Assembly (NCBI GenBank): GCA_963725895.1
Contig: CAVSAJ010000001.1
Location: forward strand, 1,984,001-2,048,000
Source of the DNA: Bog-473 sp963725895
GTDB taxonomy: Bacteria; Actinomycetota; Acidimicrobiia; Acidimicrobiales; RAAP-2
Direction of reading: 5' to 3'
DNA length: 64,000 nt
The notes beneath the pieces were generated by a model. It saw only the letters and a list, made by a program, of their open reading frames with translations, did not search any database and had not been told where the DNA came from. The position numbers and the translations under genes are program-made. Of the stretch, positions 16,739 to 25,587 are shown piece after piece. Position 1 is the first letter of the stretch, and the number at the start of each line of letters is the position of its first letter.

Positions 16739-19700
16739 CTAGCGGAAGTCCCGACTGGCGGGGACGGACGTGCCCACCACGAGCGCCTCCACCCGCTCGG
16801 CGTCGAAGCTGACCGCGCCCTGCCCCTTGCGCACCCGACCCCGGATCAGCAGCACCGGCGTGTGACGGGCCACGTGCTTCCAGCGGGCCCAGGCGCCACG
16901 CGAGAAGACGACGTTGACGTGGCCGGTCTCGTCCTCGAGATTGACGAACACGGCGCCGCGCGCCGTCTCGGGGTGCTGGCGGTGCGTCACCACGCCGGCC
17001 ACCGTCGCCCGGTCGCCGTCGTCGCACGCCTCGAGCGCGACCGCCGTCAGCACGCCCATGGCCTCGAGCCGCTCGCGGGCCAGGTGCATGGCGGTGCGCT
17101 CGGGGGCCAGCCCGAGCGCCCACAGGTCGTCACCCACCGCTTCGTAGAGGCTGGGCTCGGGCAGCGGCGGGGCCTCGGCACCCACCACGACACCGGGCAA
17201 CCGGTCGGGCGTCCCCTGCGCGGCGGCGCCGGCGGCCCACAACAGCCGGCGCCGGGAGGCCGCGGTGCCGCGGGGCTCGCCGTCGCCGTCGGGACCGCCC
17301 TCGCCGTCGGGACCGCCCTCGCCCTCGGGGTCGAGCGCGCCGGCAGCGGCCAACGTCTCGAGCTGGGCCTGGGTCACGCCCGCCCGGCGCACCAGGTCCT
17401 CGCCGCCGCGCCAGGGGCGCCCGGCCACGACGCGCTCGGCCGGCGCCTCCCCCACCCCGCGCACCGAGGCCAGCCCGAGGCGCAGCACCGGGTCCACCGT
17501 GGCGCCCTCGAGCGACGCGCCCACGGCCGAACGGTTCACGTGCGGCCGGCGCACACCGACCCCGTGGCGCCGCGCGTCGGCCACCAGCGACTGGGGCGAC
17601 CAGAAGCCCATCGGCTGGGAGTTCAGCAACCCGGCGGTGAACGCGGCCGGATAGTGCAGCTTCAACCAGGCCGAGGAGTACACGAGATGTGCGAAGGACA
17701 CCGAGTGCGACTCGGGGAAGCCGAAGTTGGCGAACGCGGCCAGCGCCTCGAAGACCTGGTCGGCCACGGCGCCGGTCACCCCACGCGCGGCCATGCCGTC
17801 GTAGAGGCGTTCCCGCATCTTCTCCATGCGCGCGGCCGAGCGCTTGGCCGCCATGGCCTGGCGCAGCTCATCGGCGTCGGCCGCGCTGAATCCGGCGATG
17901 GCGACGGCCATCTCCATCAATTGCTCTTGGAAGAGCGGCACGCCGAGCGTGCGCTCGAGGATCGGCTCGAGCAACGGATGCAGGTAGGTCACCTCCTCCT
18001 CGCCGCGACGGCGGCGGATGTAGGGGTTCACCGCATGCCCTTGAATCGGACCGGGCCGGATGAGCGCCACCTCGATGGCGATGTCGTAGAAGGTGCGCGG
18101 CGCCACCCGCGGCAGCGTCCCCATCTGGGCCCGGCTCTCCACCTGGAAGACCCCGACCGTGTCGGCCCGGCACAACAGGTCGTAGACCGCGTCCTCCTGG
18201 GGCAGCTGCCCGAGGTCCACCGACACCCCGTGGAAGTCGCGCACGAGGTCGACCATGCGGTGCAGCGCCTCGAGCATGCCCAGGCCGAGCAGGTCGAACT
18301 TCACCAGGCCGATGGCGGCGCAGTCGTCCTTGTCCCACTGCAACACACTGCGCCCGGGCATGCGCCCCCACTCCACCGGGCAGACCTCGACGACGGGTCG
18401 GTCGCACAGCACCATGCCGGCCGAGTGGATGCCGAGGTGGCGCGGCCGGTCGAGCACCTCGGCCGCCAGCTCGACCACCAGCGCCGGCACGCCGCCGCCC
18501 CGCGCCTCTGACACCTCCTCCACCGCGCCGGCCGAGGAGATGCCGCGCCCGTGCCCGGCGTCGATGCCGGCCGACCACGCGTCCACCTGCTCGGGGGTGA
18601 AGCCGAACGCCTTGCCCACATCGCGCACGGCCGAGCGCGGCCGGTAGGTGATGACGTTGGCCACCTGCGCGGCATGGCGGCGGCCGTAGCGCTCGTAGAC
18701 GTACTGGATCACTTCCTCGCGCCGCTCCGATTCGATGTCCACGTCGATGTCCGGCGGGCCGTCGCGCGCCGGCGAAAGGAAGCGCTCGAAGAGCAACCCG
18801 AGGTCGACGGCGTCGACGTTGGTGACACCGAGCGCGTAGCAGACGGCCGAGTTGGCCGCCGACCCACGCCCCTGGCAGTAGATGTCGAGACGCCGGCACA
18901 CCTGCGCGATGTCCCACACGATGAGGAAGTAGCCGGCGAAGCCGAGCTGGCCGATCACGTCGAGCTCGTGGCGGATCTGCTTCCACGCGCCGGGCACACG
19001 CTCGGCCTCGGGCGGCCCATAGCGCGACAGGGCCCCCTCGGTCACCAGCTGGCGCAGGTAGCCCTGCTCGTCCATTCCCGCGGGCACGGGGAAGTCGGGC
19101 AGGCGCGGTGCGACGAGGCGCAGGTCGAAGGCGCAGGCGCGCCCGAGCTCCGCGGCGCGCGCAACGGTGCCGGGCCAGCGGGCGAAACGGCGCGACTGCT
19201 CGGCCGCCGAACGCAGGCAGGCCACCGGCGCCGGAGGCAGCCAGCCCTCGAGCTCGGCCAGCGGGCGGCGCGCGCGCACCGCGGCGAGCGTGGTGGCCAG
19301 GCGGTAGCCCGACTGGGTCGCGTAGTGCACGTTGTTGGTGGCCACCGCGTCCACCCCCCACTCCACGGCGAGGCGCGCCAGCGCGTCGTTGCGCGCCGTG
19401 TCGAGCGGATCTCCGTGGTCCCACAGCTCGAGCGCAACATTGGCGCGACCGAAAGACTCGACGAGACGCCCGACTTCCTTCGAGGCCGCCCGCGGCCCGG
19501 CTTCCATCAGCGCGGCGGGAACCGCCCCCTTCCGGCAGCCACTGAGCACCAGCCAGTGCCCTCCCGCGGCGCGGGCCAGTGCGTCGAGGGTGAAGATGGG
19601 CTTCCCCTTCTCCCCGCCGGCGAGGTGCGCGTCGGCCAGCACGGTGGAGAGGCGCGCGTAGCCGTCGGGGTCACGGGCGAGCACGACGAGGTGGGCGCCG

Positions 19701-19954
19701 GTTGGGTCGGGCTCGCCGGTGCGCAGCCCGGCCGGCGCCAGCGTCACCTCGCTGCCGAAGACGGTCGGCAGCGCAACCGCGCGCGCGGCCTCGGCGAAGC
19801 GCACCACGCCGTAGAAGCCGTGATGGTCGGTCAGGGCCAGCGCATCCAGCCCGAGCCGGTCCGCCTCGGCCACGAGCTCCTCGGGGTCGCTGCTGCCGTC
19901 GAGGAAGCTGAATCCCGAGTGCGCGTGCAGCTCGGCGTACGCCTCATCAGTCAT
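16739..19954 (-). CDS. dnaE2: Error-prone DNA polymerase III alpha subunit DnaE2
   Basis: Translesion polymerase of the SOS mutasome, 1071 residues. The N-terminal PHP domain starts AELHAHSGFS (H10, H12) with LTDHHGFYG. The catalytic aspartates are in PDIDVDIES (D402, D404 and D406 region). The C-terminal OB-fold/HhH part, with VAGVVTHRQHPETARGAVFVNLEDE, is usual for DnaE2. Its ATG overlaps the imuB stop by eight bases, so the two are translated together. An in-frame run of 18-bp repeats (17285-17320) adds a Gly/Glu/Asp-rich linker near residue 885. Expression should follow the LexA box in front of imuA'. Confidence 0.95.
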   Translation of the reverse strand: MTDEAYAELHAHSGFSFLDGSSDPEELVAEADRLGLDALALTDHHGFYGVVRFAEAARAVALPTVFGSEVTLAPAGLRTGEPDPTGAHLVVLARDPDGYARLSTVLADAHLAGGEKGKPIFTLDALARAAGGHWLVLSGCRKGAVPAALMEAGPRAASKEVGRLVESFGRANVALELWDHGDPLDTARNDALARLAVEWGVDAVATNNVHYATQSGYRLATTLAAVRARRPLAELEGWLPPAPVACLRSAAEQSRRFARWPGTVARAAELGRACAFDLRLVAPRLPDFPVPAGMDEQGYLRQLVTEGALSRYGPPEAERVPGAWKQIRHELDVIGQLGFAGYFLIVWDIAQVCRRLDIYCQGRGSAANSAVCYALGVTNVDAVDLGLLFERFLSPARDGPPDIDVDIESERREEVIQYVYERYGRRHAAQVANVITYRPRSAVRDVGKAFGFTPEQVDAWSAGIDAGHGRGISSAGAVEEVSEARGGGVPALVVELAAEVLDRPRHLGIHSAGMVLCDRPVVEVCPVEWGRMPGRSVLQWDKDDCAAIGLVKFDLLGLGMLEALHRMVDLVRDFHGVSVDLGQLPQEDAVYDLLCRADTVGVFQVESRAQMGTLPRVAPRTFYDIAIEVALIRPGPIQGHAVNPYIRRRRGEEEVTYLHPLLEPILERTLGVPLFQEQLMEMAVAIAGFSAADADELRQAMAAKRSAARMEKMRERLYDGMAARGVTGAVADQVFEALAAFANFGFPESHSVSFAHLVYSSAWLKLHYPAAFTAGLLNSQPMGFWSPQSLVADARRHGVGVRRPHVNRSAVGASLEGATVDPVLRLGLASVRGVGEAPAERVVAGRPWRGGEDLVRRAGVTQAQLETLAAAGALDPEGEGGPDGEGGPDGDGEPRGTAASRRRLLWAAGAAAQGTPDRLPGVVVGAEAPPLPEPSLYEAVGDDLWALGLAPERTAMHLARERLEAMGVLTAVALEACDDGDRATVAGVVTHRQHPETARGAVFVNLEDETGHVNVVFSRGAWARWKHVARHTPVLLIRGRVRKGQGAVSFDAERVEALVVGTSVPASRDFR
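17285..17320. repeat. Two perfect 18-bp direct repeats inside dnaE2
   Basis: The 18-base unit GCCGTCGGGACCGCCCTC occurs twice head to tail and is followed by a degenerate third copy. It is in frame on the coding strand and codes for a (GEGGPD) repeat in a linker. Confidence 0.8.
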
Positions 19955-21128
19955 AGAGCGCCTCGACCCACCACTGCCCCCGCTCGGTGCGCAGCAGGCG
20001 CGCCACCCCGTCCGCGGTGACCACCTGCAGCCGGGCCGTGCGCCGGCGCACCGACCACCAGCGCTCGGTCACCGGCCAGGGGCCGGCCCACGCCACCACC
20101 TGCTCCCAGGGACCGCCGTCGATGGAGAGCCGGTCGATGGCCGCGGTGAGCAACCCGCGCCCGCTCACCACCATGGCGTTCCCGTCGGCGTCAACCAGCT
20201 CGGTACGGGGCGGCGCCCGCAGCACGTCACTGGGCGCGGGCGGCGGCACCCGTCCCGGCCAGGGCGCGGCGCCGGGACGGCCGGGATCCGAACCTGCACC
20301 CACGTCCTGACCCGAGCCCGAGCCGGAGCCCGCGCCCGAGCCGGAGCCCGCGCCCGAGCGGGAGCCCGCGCCTGCGCCTGCGCCGGGACTGCCCCAGGGC
20401 ACCAGCACCGACTGGCCGGCCGGATCACGCCCACCTTGCACCCGGCCCACCAGCACGGCCTCGATCCCGAGACGCTCCTGGACCTTGACGACGGCGCGCG
20501 CAGCGCGGCGGTCGGCTTCGGAGGTGCCGCCGAAGAAGCTGGGCTGCGCGGGCGGGGGCGGCGCGGCGCCGCGATCGGGATCCTCGCCGCGGGCCACCCG
20601 CAAACGGCGCTCGATGGCGCGGTCGCGCAACCCGGTCAATTCCCCGCTCTCGCCGCGGGCCACCGCGTGACAGGAGGCCGCGTCGGCGCCGAAGCGGTCC
20701 GACACGCTCGCCGCCGGTAGCGCGGCGAACTGGCCCAGGGTGGTGATCCCCAGCCGCTGCAACGTGACGGCCAGGTCGGGCCGCGCCAGCGTGGCCACCG
20801 ACCAGGGGGCGAGGAAGTCCGCGGCGGTCCCGGGTGGGACGATCAGCGCAGCGCGGGCGGCCAGGACGCCGGCGAAGAGCCCGTCGGCCACACCGACACT
20901 GACGTCTTCGCCCACCCGCTCGGCCAGGAGGTCGACGACCGCCTCCTCGCCGCCGAAGAAACGGGCCGGTCCGCGTGCCGGCAGCGCGCAGACGCCGAGC
21001 CGGACAGGATGCACCCAGGGGCAGATCTCGCCCGCGTGCGACACGACACGGGCAAAGCGTCGCGCCTCGGCTCCCCTCGCCCCTTCCTCGAGAAGCTCGG
21101 GACACCAGATGACGACCAACCGTTCCAC
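19947..21128 (-). CDS. imuB: Mutasome protein ImuB (Y-family polymerase-like)
   Basis: Catalytically inactive Y-family relative that bridges DnaE2 to the sliding clamp in actinobacteria, 393 residues. The opening strand reads LVVIWCPEL, where active Y-family enzymes have an acidic metal ligand, as expected for ImuB. QPSFFG at residues 195-200 fits a beta-clamp-binding motif. A long Gly/Ser/Ala linker of in-frame repeats follows (about 250-290). The C-terminal region with GRGLLTAAIDRLSIDGGPW and ERWW is typical. The GTG at 21128 places the conserved strand at residues 4-9; the frame stays open upstream but is arginine-rich. Lies between imuA' and dnaE2. Confidence 0.88.
   Translation of the reverse strand: MERLVVIWCPELLEEGARGAEARRFARVVSHAGEICPWVHPVRLGVCALPARGPARFFGGEEAVVDLLAERVGEDVSVGVADGLFAGVLAARAALIVPPGTAADFLAPWSVATLARPDLAVTLQRLGITTLGQFAALPAASVSDRFGADAASCHAVARGESGELTGLRDRAIERRLRVARGEDPDRGAAPPPPAQPSFFGGTSEADRRAARAVVKVQERLGIEAVLVGRVQGGRDPAGQSVLVPWGSPGAGAGAGSRSGAGSGSGAGSGSGSGQDVGAGSDPGRPGAAPWPGRVPPPAPSDVLRAPPRTELVDADGNAMVVSGRGLLTAAIDRLSIDGGPWEQVVAWAGPWPVTERWWSVRRRTARLQVVTADGVARLLRTERGQWWVEALYD
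20317..20370. repeat. Three 18-bp tandem repeats inside imuB
   Basis: The unit CCCGAGCCGGAGCCCGCG is repeated three times (20317, 20335, 20353), the third with one mismatch, then decays into a shorter CCTGCG repeat. It is in frame and codes for a Gly/Ser/Ala linker, so copy-number change would only alter linker length. Confidence 0.8.
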
Positions 21129-21147
21129 GCCTTCTTCTCCACGCCGC

Positions 21148-21972
21148 TCAGGCCGCCTCCGGCCCATTGCCGGGGCCGGCCCCGCCCGGCCGGCCCGCTT
21201 CCTTTTTGTCCGCCTCTTCGCCCTCTTCGTCCTCTTCGCCCTCTTCGTCGGCACCCGACGCCACCGCGCCTGTGCCGGCAGGGAGCCACAGCGAGCACTC
21301 GGTGACGTGGCCGGCGGCGCGGCGCCCGCTGATACGCACTTCGGCCCGACGGCCGCGCAGGTGGCCGTGACCCTGCCCAACCCCAACCCAGCGCCCCGCG
21401 CCCACCGAGAGCGCGAGGTCACCTCCCTCGGGCCAGGCGCCGGCGCGCCCGAGCAGGACCACCAACGCGACCTGGCGCTCGCGCGCTCGCGCGCTGAGAT
21501 GGCGCGCCGCGGTCAGGCGGGCCCGGCCGGGGGGTCGCACAAGGACCGCGTCGACGCCGGAGAGAAGGTCACCGGCCGCCTCGGCCCATCCGCTTCCGGG
21601 ACGGGGCACGAACACGACGCGCCGCAAGTCGAGCCCGAGCCCCGCGGCGGCGACCACGCCCGGGTCGGGCAGGCCGACGGCGGCACACCAGCTGCCGGCA
21701 GTCGACGCCGCGGCGAGAAGAGAGAGCGCCAGCGTGGTCGCCCCGTGACCCGGTGGCCCGCTCACGGTGGTGGTCGTGCCGCGCCGCAACACGCCGTCCG
21801 GGAAGAGCGGAGCCAACGGCGGCGGTACTGGCAGCGTCCGTCCGGCCACCGGCGTAATGGGACGGACCCGGTCGGCCAGCCCGGCGGGGAGCTCCCGGGT
21901 CTCCCGGGGGCGGGAAGACGGCGGGGGAACCGGTGATGAAGACAGCTCTCCCTCGGGGTGAGAAGCGAACAT
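21148..21972 (-). CDS. imuA': SOS mutasome protein ImuA' (RecA-like)
   Basis: First gene of the imuA'-imuB-dnaE2 operon, 274 residues from the ATG at 21972. ImuA' is RecA-related and needed for damage-induced mutagenesis with ImuB and DnaE2. The core starts LFPDGVLRRGTTTTVSG and continues PPGHGATTLALSLLAAAS, a Walker-A-like loop where the usual lysine is missing (GHGATT). RVVFVPRPGSGWAEAAGDLLSGVD and VAGHVTE-type strands follow. The C-terminus is an acidic Glu/Asp/Lys-rich tail. The ATG lies inside the LexA box, eight bases after a TAGTCT -10 box, implying a leaderless message. A downstream GTG start cannot be excluded. imuB starts 19 bases after the stop. Confidence 0.8.
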   Translation of the reverse strand: MFASHPEGELSSSPVPPPSSRPRETRELPAGLADRVRPITPVAGRTLPVPPPLAPLFPDGVLRRGTTTTVSGPPGHGATTLALSLLAAASTAGSWCAAVGLPDPGVVAAAGLGLDLRRVVFVPRPGSGWAEAAGDLLSGVDAVLVRPPGRARLTAARHLSARARERQVALVVLLGRAGAWPEGGDLALSVGAGRWVGVGQGHGHLRGRRAEVRISGRRAAGHVTECSLWLPAGTGAVASGADEEGEEDEEGEEADKKEAGRPGGAGPGNGPEAA

Positions 21973-21980
21973 ATGTTCGC
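21965..21980. promoter_or_regulatory. LexA (SOS) box over the imuA' start
   Basis: A 16-base perfect palindrome, GCGAACATATGTTCGC, contains CGAAC-N4-GTTCG, the actinobacterial LexA operator consensus. It lies between imuA' (minus) and the SRAP gene (plus), 110 bases from the latter's ATG, and could control both. On the minus strand a -10-like TAGTCT (21986-21981) sits just upstream and the imuA' ATG is inside the box, so LexA would cover the transcription start. Confidence 0.9.
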
Positions 21981-22090
21981 AGACTACCGAGGCCGTGTGC
22001 GCTCTGCTCGGGGAGGCAAAGAGCCAGGTCAGATGCTGTTGTGCGGGTGTTGTGTCACCGGAAGACCGGGTAGGACACAATGCTGCCGCC

Positions 22091-22828
22091 ATGTGTGGCC
22101 GCTTCGCCCTCTATACCCCGCCCGCCCGGATCGCCCGTTACTTCGGCGCCACCGTGGACGAGGACATCGAGTCCGAGTACGAGCCGAGCTGGAACGTCGC
22201 CCCGACCGACACGGTCCTGGGCGTCCGGGACCGGCCGCCGCGACCGGGTCCGGCGGAGGAGGGCGGTGACCCCCCCGAAGGACGACCCGAACGAATGCTG
22301 ATGACGTTCCGCTGGGGCCTCGTCCCCTGGTGGTCCAAGGATGCCAAGTCGGGCAGCCGCCTCTTCAACGCGCGCAGCGAGACGGTGCCCACCAGGGCGT
22401 CGTTCCGCGAGGCGTTCCGCGAGCGGCGCATCATCGTCCCCGCCGACGGGTTCTACGAGTGGCGCAAGACGAAGACCGGTGCCAAGCAGCCGCACTACTT
22501 CACCCGCGCCGACGGCGCGCCATTGGCTTTCGCCGGCCTCGCCGAGCGCTGGCGCCCCAAGGGCGGGCCCAAGGACACCCCGTACCTGCGCAGCTGCACC
22601 ATCATCACCGCACCCGCCGGCGCGGACATGGAGGGCATCCACGACCGCATGCCCGTGATCTTGGATCCCTCGACCTTCGAGCTCTGGCTCGATCCGGCCA
22701 ACCAGGACACCGAGGGACTGCGCGCGCTGCTGCGGCCACCGCCGGCCGGCACGGTGGTGCACCACCAGATCGGGCCGCGCATCGGTAACGTGCGGAACAA
22801 CGATCCGACACTCATCGAGTCCGTGTGA
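22091..22828 (+). CDS. SOS response-associated peptidase-family protein (SRAP; YedK/HMCES)
   Basis: A 245-residue SRAP protein, which forms a stable covalent link to abasic sites in single-stranded DNA and shields them during replication. The catalytic C2 follows the initiator Met (MCGRFAL). The other active-site residues fit YedK: N93 in FNARSET, E123 in DGFYEWR and H184 in GIHDRMP, with 30 residues between N and E as in YedK. The ATG at 22091 is required because C2 must become the N-terminus. It is divergent from the SOS mutasome operon, with a LexA box between, so damage induction is likely. Confidence 0.92.
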   Translation: MCGRFALYTPPARIARYFGATVDEDIESEYEPSWNVAPTDTVLGVRDRPPRPGPAEEGGDPPEGRPERMLMTFRWGLVPWWSKDAKSGSRLFNARSETVPTRASFREAFRERRIIVPADGFYEWRKTKTGAKQPHYFTRADGAPLAFAGLAERWRPKGGPKDTPYLRSCTIITAPAGADMEGIHDRMPVILDPSTFELWLDPANQDTEGLRALLRPPPAGTVVHHQIGPRIGNVRNNDPTLIESV

Positions 22829-22933
22829 GGGACGAGTAGGGCGCCGGGGAGGATCGGTCGACACCGTCGTCGGCCGGTGCAGCAGACAGGGGCTGGGGGT
22901 CCACGTGAGGGGACGACACGTGAAGGAGCAACG

Positions 22934-24473
22934 ATGAGCCTCGACCGCGGCGCGCTTCACCCGCCGCACCATGCTGAAGGCCGCACTGGCCACGGGGGGC
23001 GCAGCCGTGCTGGCCGAGGCCAGCCGGGGTGAGGGGGCGGGCGCCGCCGTGGCCCAACTGGCGGCCCGGACGAAACCGGCGGGGTCGGACCTCGGCGCCA
23101 TTGAGCACGTCGTGTTCCTCATGCAGGAGAACCGGTCGTTCGACCACTACTACGGGACGCTGGGCGGGGTGCGCGGCTTCGACGACCACCCGCACGGCTC
23201 GCTGGGGAATTTCGCCCAGGCCTGGCCTGGGGGACGCGACAAGACGCTTCTCCCCTTCCACCTCGACTCGAAGTCGGGCATCGGCGAGTGCACCCAGGAC
23301 CTCGACCACAGCTGGCCGGGGGAGCACTTGAGTTGGGACCACGGCACCAACGGGGCCTTCGTGTCGACCCACACCAGCCCCAAATTCCAGGGCCCGACCC
23401 AGGGCGAGTTCACCATGGGCTACTACGAGCGCGCCGACATCCCCTTCTATTACGCGCTGGCCGACGCCTTCACCATCTGCGACAACTACCACTGCTCGGT
23501 GCTCGGACCCACCCACCCGAACCGGCTCATGTCGCTCTCGGGCACCATCGATCCCACCGGCGCAGCGGGCGGGCCGGTGCTCATCACCAACGGATCGCCC
23601 GACGCCATCGCGAGCGTGCACTGGGACACCATGCCCGAGGTGCTCGAGGACGCCGGGGTGAGCTGGAAGGTCTACAACCCGGCGGGCACCCTCTACACCC
23701 CGCAGACCCAGCAGAAATACGGCATCCTCAGCGACGCCATCCTCCCCTACTTCAGCCAGTACCAGAATCCCTCGTCCGCCCTGTACCAGAAGGCCTTCTT
23801 GCAGCTGTACCCGAACGACTTCGTCAGCGACATCAAGTCGGGGACGCTGCCGGCGGTCAGCTGGCTCATCCCGCCGATCGGCTACGACGAGCACCCGTCG
23901 TCGCCGCCCGCTCTGGGCGAGTGGTACACGAGCCAGGTGCTCTCCGCGCTGGTGTCCAACCCCGAGGTGTGGTCCAAGACCGTCCTCTTCCACATGTACG
24001 ACGAGAACGACGGCTTCTTCGACCACGTGCCGCCGCCGGTGGCACCCCATGGCACGCCCGGGGAGTACGTCACCGTCTCGCCACTGCCCGACGACGCGGA
24101 CGGCCTTGCCGGGCCCGTCGGCATGGGCTTCCGCGTCCCCATGATGGTGCTCTCACCGTTCAGCCGGGGCGGTCACGTCGCGTCGCAGATCTTCGACCAC
24201 ACGTCGCAGCTCCGCTTCTTGGAGGAGCGCTTCGGGGTGAAGGCACCGAACATCTCGGCCTGGCGCCGCAAGACGGCGGGCGACCTCACCTCCACGCTGC
24301 ACATGGGCACGGCCGACGCAACGACGCCGAACCTACCGAGCACCTCGCAGGACCAGATGGCCAACGTGATGGCGCTGGGCTGCACCGAGAGCCAGATCAT
24401 CGAGGCCGACAACAACATGCCCTCGTACCCGGTGCCGGTGCACCAGTCGATGCCGACGCAAGAGCGGGTCTGA
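22934..24473 (+). CDS. Phospholipase C (phosphatidylcholine-type), Tat-exported; frame break in signal peptide
   Basis: Secreted phosphoesterase of the AcpA/PLC family, about 510 residues. AAGGAGC precedes the ATG at 22934. The first codons give MSLDR; the frame then moves by one base near 22949 to give RFTRRTMLKAALATGG, a twin-arginine signal peptide. If the extra base is real, translation could still start at ATG 22971 but would lack the arginines. Mature-domain motifs are intact: IEHVVFLMQENRSFDHYYG, LGPTHPNRLMSLSG, MYDENDGFFDHVPPP and the SPFSRGGHV segment followed by DHTS. It likely cleaves phospholipids or other phosphodiesters outside the cell. It stands alone between the SRAP gene and a convergent reductase. 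Confidence 0.82.
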
Positions 24474-24506
24474 GAGCGGGGTCGAGGAGCAGATGGGCGG
24501 GCGGGT

Positions 24507-25541
24507 CTAGACGAGGACGACGGTGCGCCCGATGGTGCGCCGGTCCGCCATGTCTTGGAGCGCGTGGGGCAGGGCTTCGAAGGCCACCGTTCGACCCACG
24601 ATCGGGCGTACGGCTCTCCGGGCGACCAGGTCGAGGATCCCCGCATGCATCCGCTGGCCGTCGGCGTGGGACGGGAAGTTGTAGCCGGTGAGCTCCTTGA
24701 GGACGGCGGGGTCGTCCGTGTAGGCGAGGCAGACGCCGGAGAGGGAAAAGTTCCCGAACAACACCGGGCGCGGCACGATTCCCTCGTCCTCGGCCTCGAT
24801 CCCCGACGCGAAGCCGACAAGGAGGTGACGCCCGTTGAAGGCCATGCAGCGAAACGTCTTCGTGGTCACCTCGCCTCCGACTGTGTCGAAGGCCACGTCG
24901 ACCCCGCGCCCTCCGGTCGCCTCGAGCACGGCCTCGACGAAGTCGTCCGCGACGTAGTCGATCGCGACGTCGGCACCGAGGGACCGGCAGAGGGCGACCT
25001 TCTCGGCCGACCCGGCGGTGGCAATCACCCGCGCGCCCGCCTGGGCAGCGAGCTGGACGGCCGCCGAGCCGACGCCACCTGCTGCGGCATGGATCAACAC
25101 GGTGTCGGATGACTGAAGGGCGGCTCGCTCGTAGAACGCGAGCCATGAGAGGTGGAAGGGCAGGTAGAGCGCCGACGCTTCGGGGTTGGGCAACACGCTG
25201 ACGGGCGGCATCTCGAAGGCCATCGCGCTCGGGGCCACCGCGAGCTCGGCATAGCCGCCGAACGCGCCGTTTGGCACGGCCACGACGCGCGTGCCGAGCC
25301 GTGCTTCCGCGCCGGCCCCGGCTCCCTCCACGGTACCCAGCACCTCCATCCCGGGGGTGTACGGCACGGGCGGCCGCACCGTCAGGTAGCGGCCCCGCAC
25401 GCCGTCGACGTCGTTGAAGTTGAGCGTCGTGGCGGCGACGCGCACGAGGATCTCGTCGGGACCGGGCGCGGGCACCGGGACGTCATCGAGCTGCAGCACG
25501 GCGTCCGGCTCGCCGTACTCATGTACTCGCCAAGCCCTCAT
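24507..25541 (-). CDS. NADPH:quinone oxidoreductase-like medium-chain reductase
   Basis: A 344-residue zinc-independent medium-chain dehydrogenase/reductase. The N-terminal GroES-like domain reads VRVAATTLNFNDVDGVRGRY. The Rossmann motif IHAAAGGVGSAAVQLA is near residues 150-165. No cysteine cluster for structural zinc is seen. Members reduce quinones or enoyl groups with NADPH. The ATG at 25541 matches the usual MRAWRV start. The neighbouring SnoaL-like gene (25588) is read in the same direction with a 46-base gap, so an operon with the upstream methyltransferase is possible. Confidence 0.85.
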   Translation of the reverse strand: MRAWRVHEYGEPDAVLQLDDVPVPAPGPDEILVRVAATTLNFNDVDGVRGRYLTVRPPVPYTPGMEVLGTVEGAGAGAEARLGTRVVAVPNGAFGGYAELAVAPSAMAFEMPPVSVLPNPEASALYLPFHLSWLAFYERAALQSSDTVLIHAAAGGVGSAAVQLAAQAGARVIATAGSAEKVALCRSLGADVAIDYVADDFVEAVLEATGGRGVDVAFDTVGGEVTTKTFRCMAFNGRHLLVGFASGIEAEDEGIVPRPVLFGNFSLSGVCLAYTDDPAVLKELTGYNFPSHADGQRMHAGILDLVARRAVRPIVGRTVAFEALPHALQDMADRRTIGRTVVLV

Positions 25542-25587
25542 GCCGGCTCACTGGGGCAGGTTTCCGATGAGGGAAGCCCGCCGGGGA

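Noticed and set aside
16562..18511. A 649-codon plus-strand frame over dnaE2
   Set aside because: Same artefact: no motif, no start context, and dnaE2 motifs are intact on the other strand.
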